From Anaerolentibacter hominis (GTDB lineage Bacteria > Bacillota > Clostridia > Lachnospirales > Lachnospiraceae), in the NCBI RefSeq assembly GCF_032380675.1, contig NZ_JAWDIX010000002.1:1-64000 (forward strand): 64,000 nucleotides of DNA. Direction: 5' to 3'. Under the pieces are notes generated by a model, which saw only the letters and a program-made list of their open reading frames with translations, was not told the origin of the DNA and did not search any database. Both the position numbers and the translations under genes were made by a program. Of this stretch, positions 24,517-32,964 are shown in pieces (positions within the stretch are counted from its first letter, which is position 1; each line of letters starts with the position of its first letter).

Positions 24517-25422
24517 TTACTTCGGATTCACATGTACCATGCAGTGCTTGACTTTTGGGTATGTCTCTTCGATGGCGAGATGAACCTGCTCTGCTATGGT
24601 ATGGCTTTCCCGCAGGGTCTGATTTCCATCCGCCCCGATTTCGATATCGATGTAGATTTTGGACCCGAACATCCGGGTCTTGATATCGTCGATACAGATT
24701 ACGCCTGTCTGGGCCAGTATGGTTTCACGAATCCGGTCGATGGTTTCGGGATCGCAGGATTTATCGACCAGTTTTTCCATACTGTCTTTAAAGATGCTGA
24801 CGGAGGCTTTTATGATAAAGAGGCAGATGACGATACTGGCCAGGGGATCGAGTATGGCAAGGCCTAATCTGGCTCCGGCGATTCCGATCAGGCTTCCTAT
24901 GGAGGAGAGTGCATCGGAGCGGTGGTGCCAGGCATCGGCCATCAGAGCATCGGAATGGATTTTTCTGGCGCCTGCGCGGGTATACCAGTACATGCCTTCT
25001 TTTGTGAGGATGGATACGACTGCGGCGATCAGGGGCAGGAGGCCGGGGACAGAATGCTGCGTTTGTCCGCCTGCGATTTTCTGGATACCGGCGGCCCCGA
25101 TTCCCATTCCGGTTGCAAACAGAATGACAGCCAGAAGGATTGCGGCTATACATTCCAGGCGTTCATGTCCATAGGGGTGCCCTTCATCGGATGCTCTGCC
25201 GGAGATAGCCACACCGATGATCACGATTATTGTGGTAAAGACATCGGAGGCAGTATGAACAGCGTCGGAGAGCATGGCTCCGGAATGGCCTGCAATACCG
25301 GCGATAAATTTAAATATACTCAGGGTGAGATTGATCAGTATGGTGCGGACTGATATCTGATAGGCCAGCTGCTGGCCGGATGGTTCAGAGGAAGAGAAGA
25401 AAAAGAGTCTGCAAGCTTTCAT
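24517..25422 (-). CDS. Cation diffusion facilitator family transporter
   Basis: A 301-residue proton-coupled metal exporter of the CDF family (Zn, Fe, Mn or Cd). Six transmembrane helices; the helix 2 metal site reads MLSDAVHTASDVF and the helix 5 site DAWHHRSDALSS (H/D-x3-D). The C-terminal cytoplasmic domain (residues about 215-301) ends with HTIAEQVHLAIEETYPKVKH and HVNP, the usual dimerisation and metal-sensing fold. Start at 25422 after GGAGG; the longer in-frame version lacks a site. Metal specificity cannot be told with certainty from these motifs. Confidence 0.93.
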   Translation of the reverse strand: MKACRLFFFSSSEPSGQQLAYQISVRTILINLTLSIFKFIAGIAGHSGAMLSDAVHTASDVFTTIIVIIGVAISGRASDEGHPYGHERLECIAAILLAVILFATGMGIGAAGIQKIAGGQTQHSVPGLLPLIAAVVSILTKEGMYWYTRAGARKIHSDALMADAWHHRSDALSSIGSLIGIAGARLGLAILDPLASIVICLFIIKASVSIFKDSMEKLVDKSCDPETIDRIRETILAQTGVICIDDIKTRMFGSKIYIDIEIGADGNQTLRESHTIAEQVHLAIEETYPKVKHCMVHVNPK

Positions 25423-25530
25423 GTTACCTCCATGCCGGAGTCTGTTTTTAAGCGACACGGCATAAAAAATCATACGGACGACTTCTTACGGCGTATCAGG
25501 TTTAAGTATTATATGCAATAGGAATGGGAA

Positions 25531-25559
25531 ATGACATGAAAGCAAAGATATGCTATACT
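25531..25559 (+). promoter_or_regulatory. Promoter upstream of the DUF6440 gene
   Basis: ATGACA (25531-25536), 17-base spacer, TATACT (25554-25559); 36 bases before the ATG at 25595. Confidence 0.55.
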
Positions 25560-25594
25560 GTGCATAAATAAAACGTGATGAGGTAAAAAGAAAT

Positions 25595-25771
25595 ATGGAA
25601 GACAGGTTTGAACGGATTTATACAAAAGGTACGATGAATGTAAACGAAATATGGGTGGACAGGGAGACCGGAGTGAATTACTTTTATCATCAGCGCGGCA
25701 ATTCAGGAGGGTTGACACCGCTTCTGGACCGGGAAGGCAAACCTGTTATTACTACGGTTTTAAACCGATAA
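25595..25771 (+). CDS. DUF6440 family protein
   Basis: A 58-residue protein (MEDRFERIYTKGTMNVNEIW, later DRETGVNYFYHQ and GGLTPLLDREGKP) with the size and the conserved V-D-R-x-T-G-V-x-Y and L-L-D-x-x-G-K-P elements of DUF6440, common in Clostridia and of unknown role. The pattern suggests a small beta-rich fold. The ribosome site is weak (GAGG at 25580-25583), but a good promoter precedes it and coding conservation is convincing. It lies 99 bases before the polyphosphate phosphotransferase. Confidence 0.82.
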   Translation: MEDRFERIYTKGTMNVNEIWVDRETGVNYFYHQRGNSGGLTPLLDREGKPVITTVLNR

Positions 25772-25870
25772 AATGTAGAAATTATGGGAATCCTACCAGC
25801 AGGTGAGCTGTCTGTGCAATTTAGGTTTAAGACGAGCTTTCCGTGAGATGGTGGGGGAAAGGAGCGGCGT

Positions 25871-27358
25871 ATGTTGGAGAAAATAGGAAAGAACCCCAAG
25901 CCGGACAGAAAAGAGAGCAAGGAGATCTACAAGGTGAACTGTGAGAAATTGTCTGAACTGCAGCGGCAGTGCAGGGAGGAGAATATTCCGGTTACCATTG
26001 TGTTTGAGGGCCTTGACGGAACGGGAAAGGGATATCAGATCGGCCGATTCATCTATCCTCTGGACCCCAGGTTTTTCAGCGTTCATGCCATGAACCGGGA
26101 GAGAGAGGAAGAGGCGGCGCATCCATTTCTATGGAGATACTGGAACCGGATTCCCAAGCTTGGCGAGATTGCCGTATTTGATCGTAGCTGGTACCGCAGG
26201 GTGAGTCTGGACCGCTTTGATCTGAAGCCTTCCATGGAGGAAGTTGAAAAGGCGTACCGGGATATTCTGGCCTTTGAACGTCAGCTTTCCGACAGCGGGA
26301 TGGTGATTATCAAGATTTTCCTTTACATTTCCAAAAAGGAGCAGAAAAAACGGTTTGAAGAGCTGGAAAGCCACAGTGAAACCCGCTGGAAGGTAGGGGA
26401 AGGTGACTGGCTGCGTCATAAGAAGTACGAGGAATACTTAAAGATAAATGAGGAAATGCTGGAGCGGACGGATGTGAGCTATGCTCCGTGGACGATCGTG
26501 GAGGCAGAAGACGATGACTGGGCCAGCGCGCAGATTATCAGCGCAGCTGTGGATTCTCTGGAAGCGGCAATCAAGAGAAAACAGCATCAGAGTGCTCAGC
26601 CGGTTTATCAGGGGGAGTCTGGCTTCCATACGCAGGTGCTCAAACATGTGGATCTGAGCCGGACGATGGAGAGGGACGAGTATAAAAAGAGACTTCGGGC
26701 AGTACAGAAGCGTCTTGAGGTATTGCACAATGAGATATTTTTGAACCGGATACCGGTAATCGCCGCCTTTGAGGGCTGGGATGCTGCAGGTAAGGGCGGA
26801 GCGATCAAGCGTCTGACGGAGCCGATGGACCCCAGAGGCTATGAAGTATGCACGACAGCCGCTCCGAAGGATCTGGAAAAACAGTATCATTATCTGTGGA
26901 GATTCTGGAGCCGTTTTCCAAAGAACGGTCATATTGCCATTTTTGACCGTACCTGGTACGGCAGGGTTATGGTGGAGCGGATCGAGGGCTTTTGTACAGA
27001 GGCGGAGTGGAAGAGGGCTTACCGTGAAATCAATGAGATGGAAGAGCACCTCACCTCATCAGGAGTGTTGCTGCTGAAATTCTGGCTGCACATTGATAAG
27101 GATGAACAGGAGCGCCGTTTCAAGGAGAGAATGGAAATTCCGTCAAAACAGTGGAAGATCACGGAGGAAGACTGGCGCAACCGTGAGAAATGGGACGATT
27201 ACGAGAGAGCAGTGGATGAGATGTTGGTGCGCACCTCCACCACCTATGCTCCGTGGACGATTGTGGAGGGCAACTCCAAGTATTATGCCAGAATCAAGGT
27301 GCTTGAGACGGTTGCCGATAAATTGGAAGAAGGATTAAAGAAAAAGAAAGGAAAATAA
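25871..27358 (+). CDS. pap: Polyphosphate:AMP phosphotransferase (two-domain PPK2 family)
   Basis: A 495-residue fusion of two PPK2 domains. Such class II enzymes phosphorylate AMP to ADP at the expense of polyphosphate. Domain 1 (about 20-235) has Walker A GLDGTGKG (residues 47-54) and the lid/Walker B region AVFDRSWYRRV; domain 2 (about 270-490) has FEGWDAAGKGG and AIFDRTWYGRV. In known double-domain enzymes the C-terminal copy is catalytic, in keeping with its canonical D-A-A-G-K-G here, while copy 1 has G-T for A-A. AAAGGAG at 25856-25862 supports the ATG. Cytoplasmic energy and nucleotide salvage; a small helical protein follows 8 bases later. Confidence 0.93.
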   Translation: MLEKIGKNPKPDRKESKEIYKVNCEKLSELQRQCREENIPVTIVFEGLDGTGKGYQIGRFIYPLDPRFFSVHAMNREREEEAAHPFLWRYWNRIPKLGEIAVFDRSWYRRVSLDRFDLKPSMEEVEKAYRDILAFERQLSDSGMVIIKIFLYISKKEQKKRFEELESHSETRWKVGEGDWLRHKKYEEYLKINEEMLERTDVSYAPWTIVEAEDDDWASAQIISAAVDSLEAAIKRKQHQSAQPVYQGESGFHTQVLKHVDLSRTMERDEYKKRLRAVQKRLEVLHNEIFLNRIPVIAAFEGWDAAGKGGAIKRLTEPMDPRGYEVCTTAAPKDLEKQYHYLWRFWSRFPKNGHIAIFDRTWYGRVMVERIEGFCTEAEWKRAYREINEMEEHLTSSGVLLLKFWLHIDKDEQERRFKERMEIPSKQWKITEEDWRNREKWDDYERAVDEMLVRTSTTYAPWTIVEGNSKYYARIKVLETVADKLEEGLKKKKGK

Positions 27359-27366
27359 GTGCAGAC

Positions 27367-27648
27367 ATGGGATTTTCTTGGGATGACTTAAAGCTGAACC
27401 GGGTAAAAGAAGAGATCGACAAGATTGATTTCGGACGGATCAAAGAAGATTTTACGGAAAAGGCGGAAATCATAGCGGATGCCGTCGTGGAGAAAGCGGA
27501 CGAGATTAAAAATAATCCGGAGCTGAAAAAACGGCTGGAAGAGATAAAGCAGGACTTGAAAGATTTTAAGGAAAGAAACGAAGATGTTCCCGAAAAACTG
27601 ATTCAGGAAGCAAAGGAACTGCTTCGGAAGATGGGTGTGAATATCTGA
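27367..27648 (+). CDS. Small acidic helical protein, unknown
   Basis: A 93-residue protein almost wholly built of heptad-like, charged helices (RVKEEIDKIDFGRIKEDFTE, then LKKRLEEIKQDLKDFKERNE), probably a coiled coil. No family recognised. It begins 8 bases after the phosphotransferase, with AAAGGAAAAT as a possible ribosome site, so it is likely on the same mRNA. It could be a partner or regulator of the polyphosphate enzyme; that is only a guess from position. Confidence 0.7.
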   Translation: MGFSWDDLKLNRVKEEIDKIDFGRIKEDFTEKAEIIADAVVEKADEIKNNPELKKRLEEIKQDLKDFKERNEDVPEKLIQEAKELLRKMGVNI

Positions 27649-27709
27649 TGGCAAAGCGGGGCAGAGCGCCTTAGTTTCATTCCCTGCTGTTATTGACCGG
27701 TTGTTATCT

Positions 27710-27742
27710 GGGATGTCGTAATTTTGGCGGCATCCCTGTTTT
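27710..27742 (+). terminator. Terminator between the polyphosphate operon and the first two-component system
   Basis: GGGATGTCG (27710-27718) pairs with CGGCATCCC (27728-27736; one G-T wobble), followed by TGTTTTCTT. The response-regulator ATG is only 27 bases further, so the hairpin may also act as an attenuator for it. Confidence 0.65.
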
Positions 27743-27768
27743 CTTATTACATTCAGAAGGAGCTTTCA

Positions 27769-28458
27769 ATGAGCAAAATTTTAATTGTTGAGGATGATAC
27801 TCCCCTGCGGGAGGGATTGGTTTATGAACTTGGGAGGGAAGGATACCTGGTACAGGCGGTATCTGCCGGCCTGGATGTATTTCCCGCCCTTTCTTCAGAA
27901 AAATATGACTTGGTAATTCTGGACGTGAATCTTCCAGATATCAGCGGGTTTGATCTGTGCCCTCGTATTCGAAAGATTTGCCAGGTACCAGTTATATTTC
28001 TGACCGCTAAAGATCTGGAGGAGGACGAAGCAGCGGGCTTTGATCTGGGGGCAGACGACTACATAACAAAGCCTTTCAGCACGATGGTCCTGAAGAAAAG
28101 AATCCAGGCGGTGCTGAAACGATCCGGAGCAGGGGGACAAAACGCCTTTTATCAGGATGGTTTTCTGACTCTGGATTTTGAACAATTGAAAGGAAGCCGG
28201 AATGAGGATGAATTTGTATTGACACCTACGGAATACCGGATGCTTAAGCTTCTTGCAGCAAACCCGGGAAAGGTGATGACCCGAAGAGTTATGATGGAAC
28301 GATTGTATGATGAGCAGGAGAACTATGTGGATGAGCATACGCTGGAAGTGAATATAAACCGGCTGAGGAAGAAGTTTGAAGATGCGCAGCACAAGTATAT
28401 CAAGACCGTTTATGGTATGGGATACATGTGGATGGGAGATGGGTACCGTGAAACGTAA
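27769..28458 (+). CDS. OmpR-family response regulator, module 1
   Basis: A 229-residue DNA-binding regulator. The receiver domain (1-115) has the acidic pair in ILIVEDDTPLREG, the phosphoacceptor Asp in LVILDVNLPD and the conserved Lys in DYITKPFS. The winged helix (about 135-229) includes LTPTEYRMLKLLAANPG and VDEHTLEVNINRLRKK. AGAAGGAG at 27755-27762 supports the ATG. It overlaps the kinase gene by 11 bases. It likely controls the ABC genes at 29683-32902, whose upstream region holds a palindrome. Confidence 0.93.
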   Translation: MSKILIVEDDTPLREGLVYELGREGYLVQAVSAGLDVFPALSSEKYDLVILDVNLPDISGFDLCPRIRKICQVPVIFLTAKDLEEDEAAGFDLGADDYITKPFSTMVLKKRIQAVLKRSGAGGQNAFYQDGFLTLDFEQLKGSRNEDEFVLTPTEYRMLKLLAANPGKVMTRRVMMERLYDEQENYVDEHTLEVNINRLRKKFEDAQHKYIKTVYGMGYMWMGDGYRET

Positions 28459-29491
28459 GACGTCATTTCGCAAAATTATAATCACTTCTGTTATCGTGAG
28501 TGTGATCGTATGTGTGCTGACAGCCGCTGCATTGATATGGGGCGGACTTAAGCCCATAGGGGGTGTGCTTCTGGTACTCACCACAGGCGGGGCATTATCC
28601 CTGGCCTGGGGATTTACTGCCGCCTGCGAACGTAGAGTGACCGCCATTTTTGATGATCTGAACCGATGTATGGATGAAATGATCAACGATGCAAAGGAGG
28701 TAGAGTTTCAGATCACGGAAGCCCCTGAGACAGTGGTGGCTAGAGCGCAGAATAAGCTTCTGCGTCTGTACGGGATTCTTCAGAATAGCAGCAGGGAGAG
28801 TGCAGCCCAAAAACAGATTATTCAGGGGCTGATCGGGGATATTTCCCATCAGGTGAAAACTCCGATCGCCAATATTAAGATGTATCTTTCTATTTTACAG
28901 GAGGAGGATCTGCCGGAAGAAAAGAGGATTGCATTTGCTGCGTTGGCTGCCGGTGAGGGGGATAAGCTGGAATTTCTGATCCAGTCCATGATTAAAATGT
29001 CCAGACTGGAGACAGGTGTGATACAGGTCAAACCGGTTGTGGCGCCTGTCTATAATACGGTGGCATCAGCGTTGGGGGAGATTGCACTGCGGGCGGAGCA
29101 GAAAAAGCTGAACGTCAGTGTGGACTGCGGGGAAGATATTCTGGTCTGTCATGATGCCAGATGGACGGAGGAGGCCCTTTTTAATCTGTTGGACAATGCG
29201 GTGAAATATACGGAGGAGCAGGGAAACATTTGGGTCAAAGTCAGCCGTTGGGACTGCTATGCCAGGATTGATGTGGCGGACAGCGGGAGAGGAATCGCAG
29301 AGCCGGAACAGGGGGCTGTTTTTAAACGGTTCTATAGGGGAGCGGATGTCAGGGACGAAGAGGGCATCGGTGTCGGCCTGTATCTGGCCAGGGAAATCAT
29401 ACAGAAACAGGGAGGGTACATTCAGGTGTCATCTCAGTTAAAGAAAGGCTCCATATTTTCCGTTTTTCTGCCGGTGGAGTGCGAATTATAA
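28448..29491 (+). CDS. Sensor histidine kinase, module 1
   Basis: A 347-residue kinase. Two transmembrane helices (about 9-31 and 37-55) are separated by only a few residues, so there is no extracellular sensor domain: the layout of kinases that sense through an ABC transporter. The H-box is DISHQVKTPIANIKMYL; the ATPase domain has LFNLLDNAVKYTEEQG (N box), VADSGRGIAEPE (G1) and GIGVGLYLAREII (G2). The GTG at 28448 is preferred to the upstream ATG at 28439, which touches the GGGAG site. Followed by a strong terminator at 29501. Confidence 0.92.
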   Translation: MKRKTSFRKIIITSVIVSVIVCVLTAAALIWGGLKPIGGVLLVLTTGGALSLAWGFTAACERRVTAIFDDLNRCMDEMINDAKEVEFQITEAPETVVARAQNKLLRLYGILQNSSRESAAQKQIIQGLIGDISHQVKTPIANIKMYLSILQEEDLPEEKRIAFAALAAGEGDKLEFLIQSMIKMSRLETGVIQVKPVVAPVYNTVASALGEIALRAEQKKLNVSVDCGEDILVCHDARWTEEALFNLLDNAVKYTEEQGNIWVKVSRWDCYARIDVADSGRGIAEPEQGAVFKRFYRGADVRDEEGIGVGLYLAREIIQKQGGYIQVSSQLKKGSIFSVFLPVECEL

Positions 29492-29500
29492 TAGTGCATG

Positions 29501-29531
29501 AAATGCGGGCTTTTGGCCCGCATTTCTTTGT
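29501..29531 (+). terminator. Terminator after the module 1 kinase
   Basis: AAATGCGGGC (29501-29510) and GCCCGCATTT (29516-29525) form a perfect 10-base stem with a five-base loop, followed by CTTTG. Confidence 0.85.
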
Positions 29532-29593
29532 GATTATAGTACCATGCTTTGTTCTATAACAGTGATATGCCTGATGATTGAACAGTGATTAGA

Positions 29594-29628
29594 AATACTC
29601 ACAGGACTGTGAGCTTTTTGAGAGTATT
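29594..29628. promoter_or_regulatory. Nested palindrome before the module 1 ABC genes
   Basis: CTCACAG-GA-CTGTGAG (29598-29613) is a perfect 16-base palindrome. Its left part is shared with a second inverted repeat, AATACTC (29594-29600) and GAGTATT (29622-29628). It lies about 70-90 bases before the ABC ATPase start, between the module terminator and the gene, and is the obvious candidate site for the module 1 response regulator. Confidence 0.55.
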
Positions 29629-29682
29629 CTGAGAGCCTTTGTCTGTAGAATAAAGGTGTTAAAGGAAGGGAGGATTTTAGAA

Positions 29683-30381
29683 ATGGAAACAGATAAAATT
29701 TTACAGGCAAAAGGCCTTAAGAAATATTACGGCAAAGAGCCCAATCTGACCAAAGCGCTGGACGGAGTGGATTTTTCCGTAAGCCACGGCGAATTTGTGG
29801 CGATTGTCGGCACCTCGGGAAGCGGGAAATCCACCCTGCTTCACATGCTGGGAGGACTGGATGTGCCTACGGAGGGACGGGTATGGGTGAACAACCAGGA
29901 ACTGTCCAAAATGAACGATGAGGAATTGTCGGTATTCCGAAGAAGAAACATAGGATTTGTGTTCCAGCAGTTTAATCTGGTACCGGTATTAAATGTATAT
30001 GAAAATATTATCCTGCCGATCCGATTGGACGGAGCGCAGGTGGACGAGGCTTATGTGACTAAGGTAGTGCGGATGCTGAAGCTGGAAGAAAAGTGTCAGA
30101 GCCTTCCTTCTACTCTTTCCGGAGGACAGCAGCAGAGAGTTGCCATCGCCAGGGCGCTGGCAAGCAAGCCTGCCATTCTTCTCGCAGATGAACCGACCGG
30201 AAATCTGGATACCCGGACCAGCCAGGATGTGCTGGGCCTTATGAAAGCAGGGAACAAGCAGTTTGACCAGACGATGGTGATTATCACCCACAATGAACAG
30301 ATTGCGCAGCTGGCAGACCGGATTATACGGATTGAAGATGGAAGGATAAAGGAGGGGATGGCGGATGTTTCAGGTAAATAG
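29683..30381 (+). CDS. ABC transporter ATP-binding protein, module 1
   Basis: A 232-residue ATPase of the MacB/LolD type that drives an FtsX-family permease. Walker A is GTSGSGKST, the Q-loop FVFQQFNLVP, the signature LSGGQQQRVAIARAL, and Walker B ILLADEPTGNLD, all intact. The ATG at 29683 follows GGAAGGGAGG at 29664-29673; the track to earlier in-frame codons lacks a site. It overlaps the permease gene by 17 bases. Cytoplasmic face of the membrane; substrate probably a peptide or lipid antibiotic, by analogy. Confidence 0.94.
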   Translation: METDKILQAKGLKKYYGKEPNLTKALDGVDFSVSHGEFVAIVGTSGSGKSTLLHMLGGLDVPTEGRVWVNNQELSKMNDEELSVFRRRNIGFVFQQFNLVPVLNVYENIILPIRLDGAQVDEAYVTKVVRMLKLEEKCQSLPSTLSGGQQQRVAIARALASKPAILLADEPTGNLDTRTSQDVLGLMKAGNKQFDQTMVIITHNEQIAQLADRIIRIEDGRIKEGMADVSGK

Positions 30382-32902
30382 TAAGCAGATGCTGGGCCTC
30401 CTCTCCCGGCGGACATTAAAATCCAGAAAAAGCCGGAATATCATCGCTGTGCTGGCCATTGTACTGACGACGATTCTATTTGCAAGCCTGTTTACCATCG
30501 GAGGAGGTATCGCGGAGGAAACAAAGCAGTCTGAACTTCGTTCTATAGGAGGCGACGGACATACTTCGATTAAGTATATGAGCCAGTCAGAATATGACAA
30601 GCTGTTGACCTCCCATAAAATGAAAAGTGTGTGCCATACCATAGTAACCGGACAGGCCGTCAATGAGGAAATCGCTAAGCTGAACACGGAGGTTCACTGG
30701 GCAGATGATGACTATGCAAAACAGGCGTTTTCTTATCCCACCACAGGCCGGATGCCGGTTTCGGGAAAAGAGGCAGCGGTCAGCGATAAAGTTCTTCAGA
30801 AGCTGGGAGTTCCTCTGGAATTGGGACAGGAGTTCTCAATAAAAATCCGTGTGAATGATAAAATATATGAAGACACCTTTACTCTCTGCGGCTACTGGGA
30901 TGGGGATATTATCGCTATGGCTCAGATGGTATGGGTCTCCAGAGATTACAGCGATCAGATCGCACCGGTCCCGCAGGAACCGGTGACAGATTTTTCGAAA
31001 ATTGACGGAACAATACAGGCTTCTGTTGATTTTTCCAACACCTTTCACCTGGAGGAAAAGTTAAAGGATCTTCTGACAGATGCGGGACTGAATCCGGATC
31101 GTCCGACAGGCATCAACCCGGTATATCAGAATTCTGCACAGACCGTGGACTTAAGCGTCATACTGGCTGTCGGCGTTTTGCTGACCGGGGTCATGCTGTC
31201 GGGATATCTGATTATTTATAATATTTTCTATATCTCCGTATCCCAGGATATTCAGTATTATGGTCTGCTAAAAACAATTGGTGCCAGCGGAAGGCAGCTG
31301 AAGAAGCTGGTAAGGCAGCAGGCACTTCTGCTCTCCTGCATCGGTATCCCGATGGGAGCGCTTGCGGGGTATCTGGTCGGGAAGCTGTTACTCCCGGTTA
31401 TTGCGTCACAGTTTTATATCGGCGGCCCGGGGCTGTACCGGGTAAATCCTCTGGTCCTGCTGGGAGCTGCGGCATTTTCTGTCCTGACCGTACTGATCAG
31501 CTGTATCCGTCCCTGCCGGCTGGCATCCAGGGTCTCTCCGGTGGAAGCCGTCCGCTATACGGATGTGCCGGATAGCGGAAAAAAGAAGGCGAAGCGGACC
31601 GGGAGCTGTTCTCCTTTTTCCATGGCGATGGAGAATCTGGGAAGAAACCGGAAGAAGGCGGTACTGGTTGTGCTCTCCCTCACTCTGAGCATGATTTTAC
31701 TGAACAGCACCTACACAGCAGTGAGCGGCTTTGATCTGGAGACCTATATTAATGAGCTGGCCCCAACGGATTTCTCCGTGGCAGACTTCACGCTGGAGTC
31801 TGTAGGGAATATCAACAATATTCTGGATGGTATTTCGCCGGAATTCGAAAATCAGGTGAAGGAACTGCCGGGAGTTAATTATTACTCGCAGATCTATGCA
31901 ATTGATAATATTGTCGATATGAATGATGAAACACTTGAGCGATTTGACCGGGCAGTGGATAATTTGGGGGATAGCTGGCTCGAGTTTGCTTTTAACAGAG
32001 AAGCAGCTGAGCAGACGAGGAAATCCAGAAAAACCACAATGATGAGTTATGGCGTGGACGAATCTATGGCGGAGGCAGCGGATTATAAGGCAGGGTCCTT
32101 CGATGCTGAAAAATGGAGAAGCGGAAAATATGTGCTGGTCAATGATATTCTCCAAATTATGAGTACAGGAAAAGGTGTGTTTTACGAGCCGGGAGATACG
32201 ATTGAACTGGAGGGAAAAGATGGGAAGATAAGAGAATATACCGTAATGGCGGATGCCAAGATGCCATATGTCTTTTCTTCTAAATTTACCTTGGACTGGG
32301 GACTGTCGGTGATTCTTCCACAGGAAGAATTTCAGAAGCTGTATGGGGAAAGAAAGCCGATGCGGGTAGTCTTTGACGTGGATGAATCAGAGCTTGTGAA
32401 TGCAGAAAGGTTTATGGCGGATTACTGCAACAGTACGGACCCTAACTTAAGCTATGTCTCCAGAGAGACATACCGCCAGGAATTTCAGAAGACTCAGAAT
32501 ACCTATATTGCGGTAGGCGGGACGCTCAGTGTTATCCTTGCTCTTATCGGTATCTTAAACTTTGTGAATGCCGTCCTCACATCCCTGCTTGCAAGAAGGA
32601 AGGAACTGTCTATGCTCCAGGCGATCGGAATGAGCGGAAAGCAGTTAAAACAGATGCTGATCTGGGAAAGCCTGGCCTATATCGGCCTGACATTTCTGTT
32701 TGCCGCCACCCTGGGTTCTGTGGCAGGGTACTATCTGGTACAGATGATTGTGTCTATGCAGTATGCATTTGTCTATCATTTTACTTTGCTTCCTATTATC
32801 TTGTGCCTCCCGGTGCTTGGGCTAATCGCCTGTATGGTGCCGCTTATCTTCTACCGGCACATCAGCAGGGAATCTATTGTTGACAGATTGAGAGAAGTAT
32901 AA
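30365..32902 (+). CDS. FtsX-family ABC permease, module 1
   Basis: An 845-residue permease made of two FtsX-like halves. Each half has one membrane helix, an extracytoplasmic domain of about 200-270 residues and a three-helix block (about 255-385 and 725-835). YYGLLKTIGASGRQLKKLV in half 1 and LSMLQAIGMSGKQLKQML in half 2 are the repeated coupling-helix motifs that contact the ATPase. AAGGAGG lies at 30349-30355. Proteins of this kind work as mechanotransmission or antimicrobial-peptide-resistance complexes; the cognate kinase without a sensor domain suggests flux sensing. Confidence 0.92.
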   Translation: MFQVNSKQMLGLLSRRTLKSRKSRNIIAVLAIVLTTILFASLFTIGGGIAEETKQSELRSIGGDGHTSIKYMSQSEYDKLLTSHKMKSVCHTIVTGQAVNEEIAKLNTEVHWADDDYAKQAFSYPTTGRMPVSGKEAAVSDKVLQKLGVPLELGQEFSIKIRVNDKIYEDTFTLCGYWDGDIIAMAQMVWVSRDYSDQIAPVPQEPVTDFSKIDGTIQASVDFSNTFHLEEKLKDLLTDAGLNPDRPTGINPVYQNSAQTVDLSVILAVGVLLTGVMLSGYLIIYNIFYISVSQDIQYYGLLKTIGASGRQLKKLVRQQALLLSCIGIPMGALAGYLVGKLLLPVIASQFYIGGPGLYRVNPLVLLGAAAFSVLTVLISCIRPCRLASRVSPVEAVRYTDVPDSGKKKAKRTGSCSPFSMAMENLGRNRKKAVLVVLSLTLSMILLNSTYTAVSGFDLETYINELAPTDFSVADFTLESVGNINNILDGISPEFENQVKELPGVNYYSQIYAIDNIVDMNDETLERFDRAVDNLGDSWLEFAFNREAAEQTRKSRKTTMMSYGVDESMAEAADYKAGSFDAEKWRSGKYVLVNDILQIMSTGKGVFYEPGDTIELEGKDGKIREYTVMADAKMPYVFSSKFTLDWGLSVILPQEEFQKLYGERKPMRVVFDVDESELVNAERFMADYCNSTDPNLSYVSRETYRQEFQKTQNTYIAVGGTLSVILALIGILNFVNAVLTSLLARRKELSMLQAIGMSGKQLKQMLIWESLAYIGLTFLFAATLGSVAGYYLVQMIVSMQYAFVYHFTLLPIILCLPVLGLIACMVPLIFYRHISRESIVDRLREV

Positions 32903-32918
32903 ATAAAACTAATATTAT

Positions 32919-32960
32919 AAAAGCAGCCCTGTCCTAGGTTATCCGGAAGGGCTGCTTTTT
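32919..32960. terminator. Convergent terminator between module 1 and the diguanylate cyclase
   Basis: AAAGCAGCCCT (32920-32930) pairs with AGGGCTGCTTT (32947-32957), followed by TT on plus and, on the other strand, by TTTTAT. It can serve both converging genes. Confidence 0.8.
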
Positions 32961-32964
32961 AATG

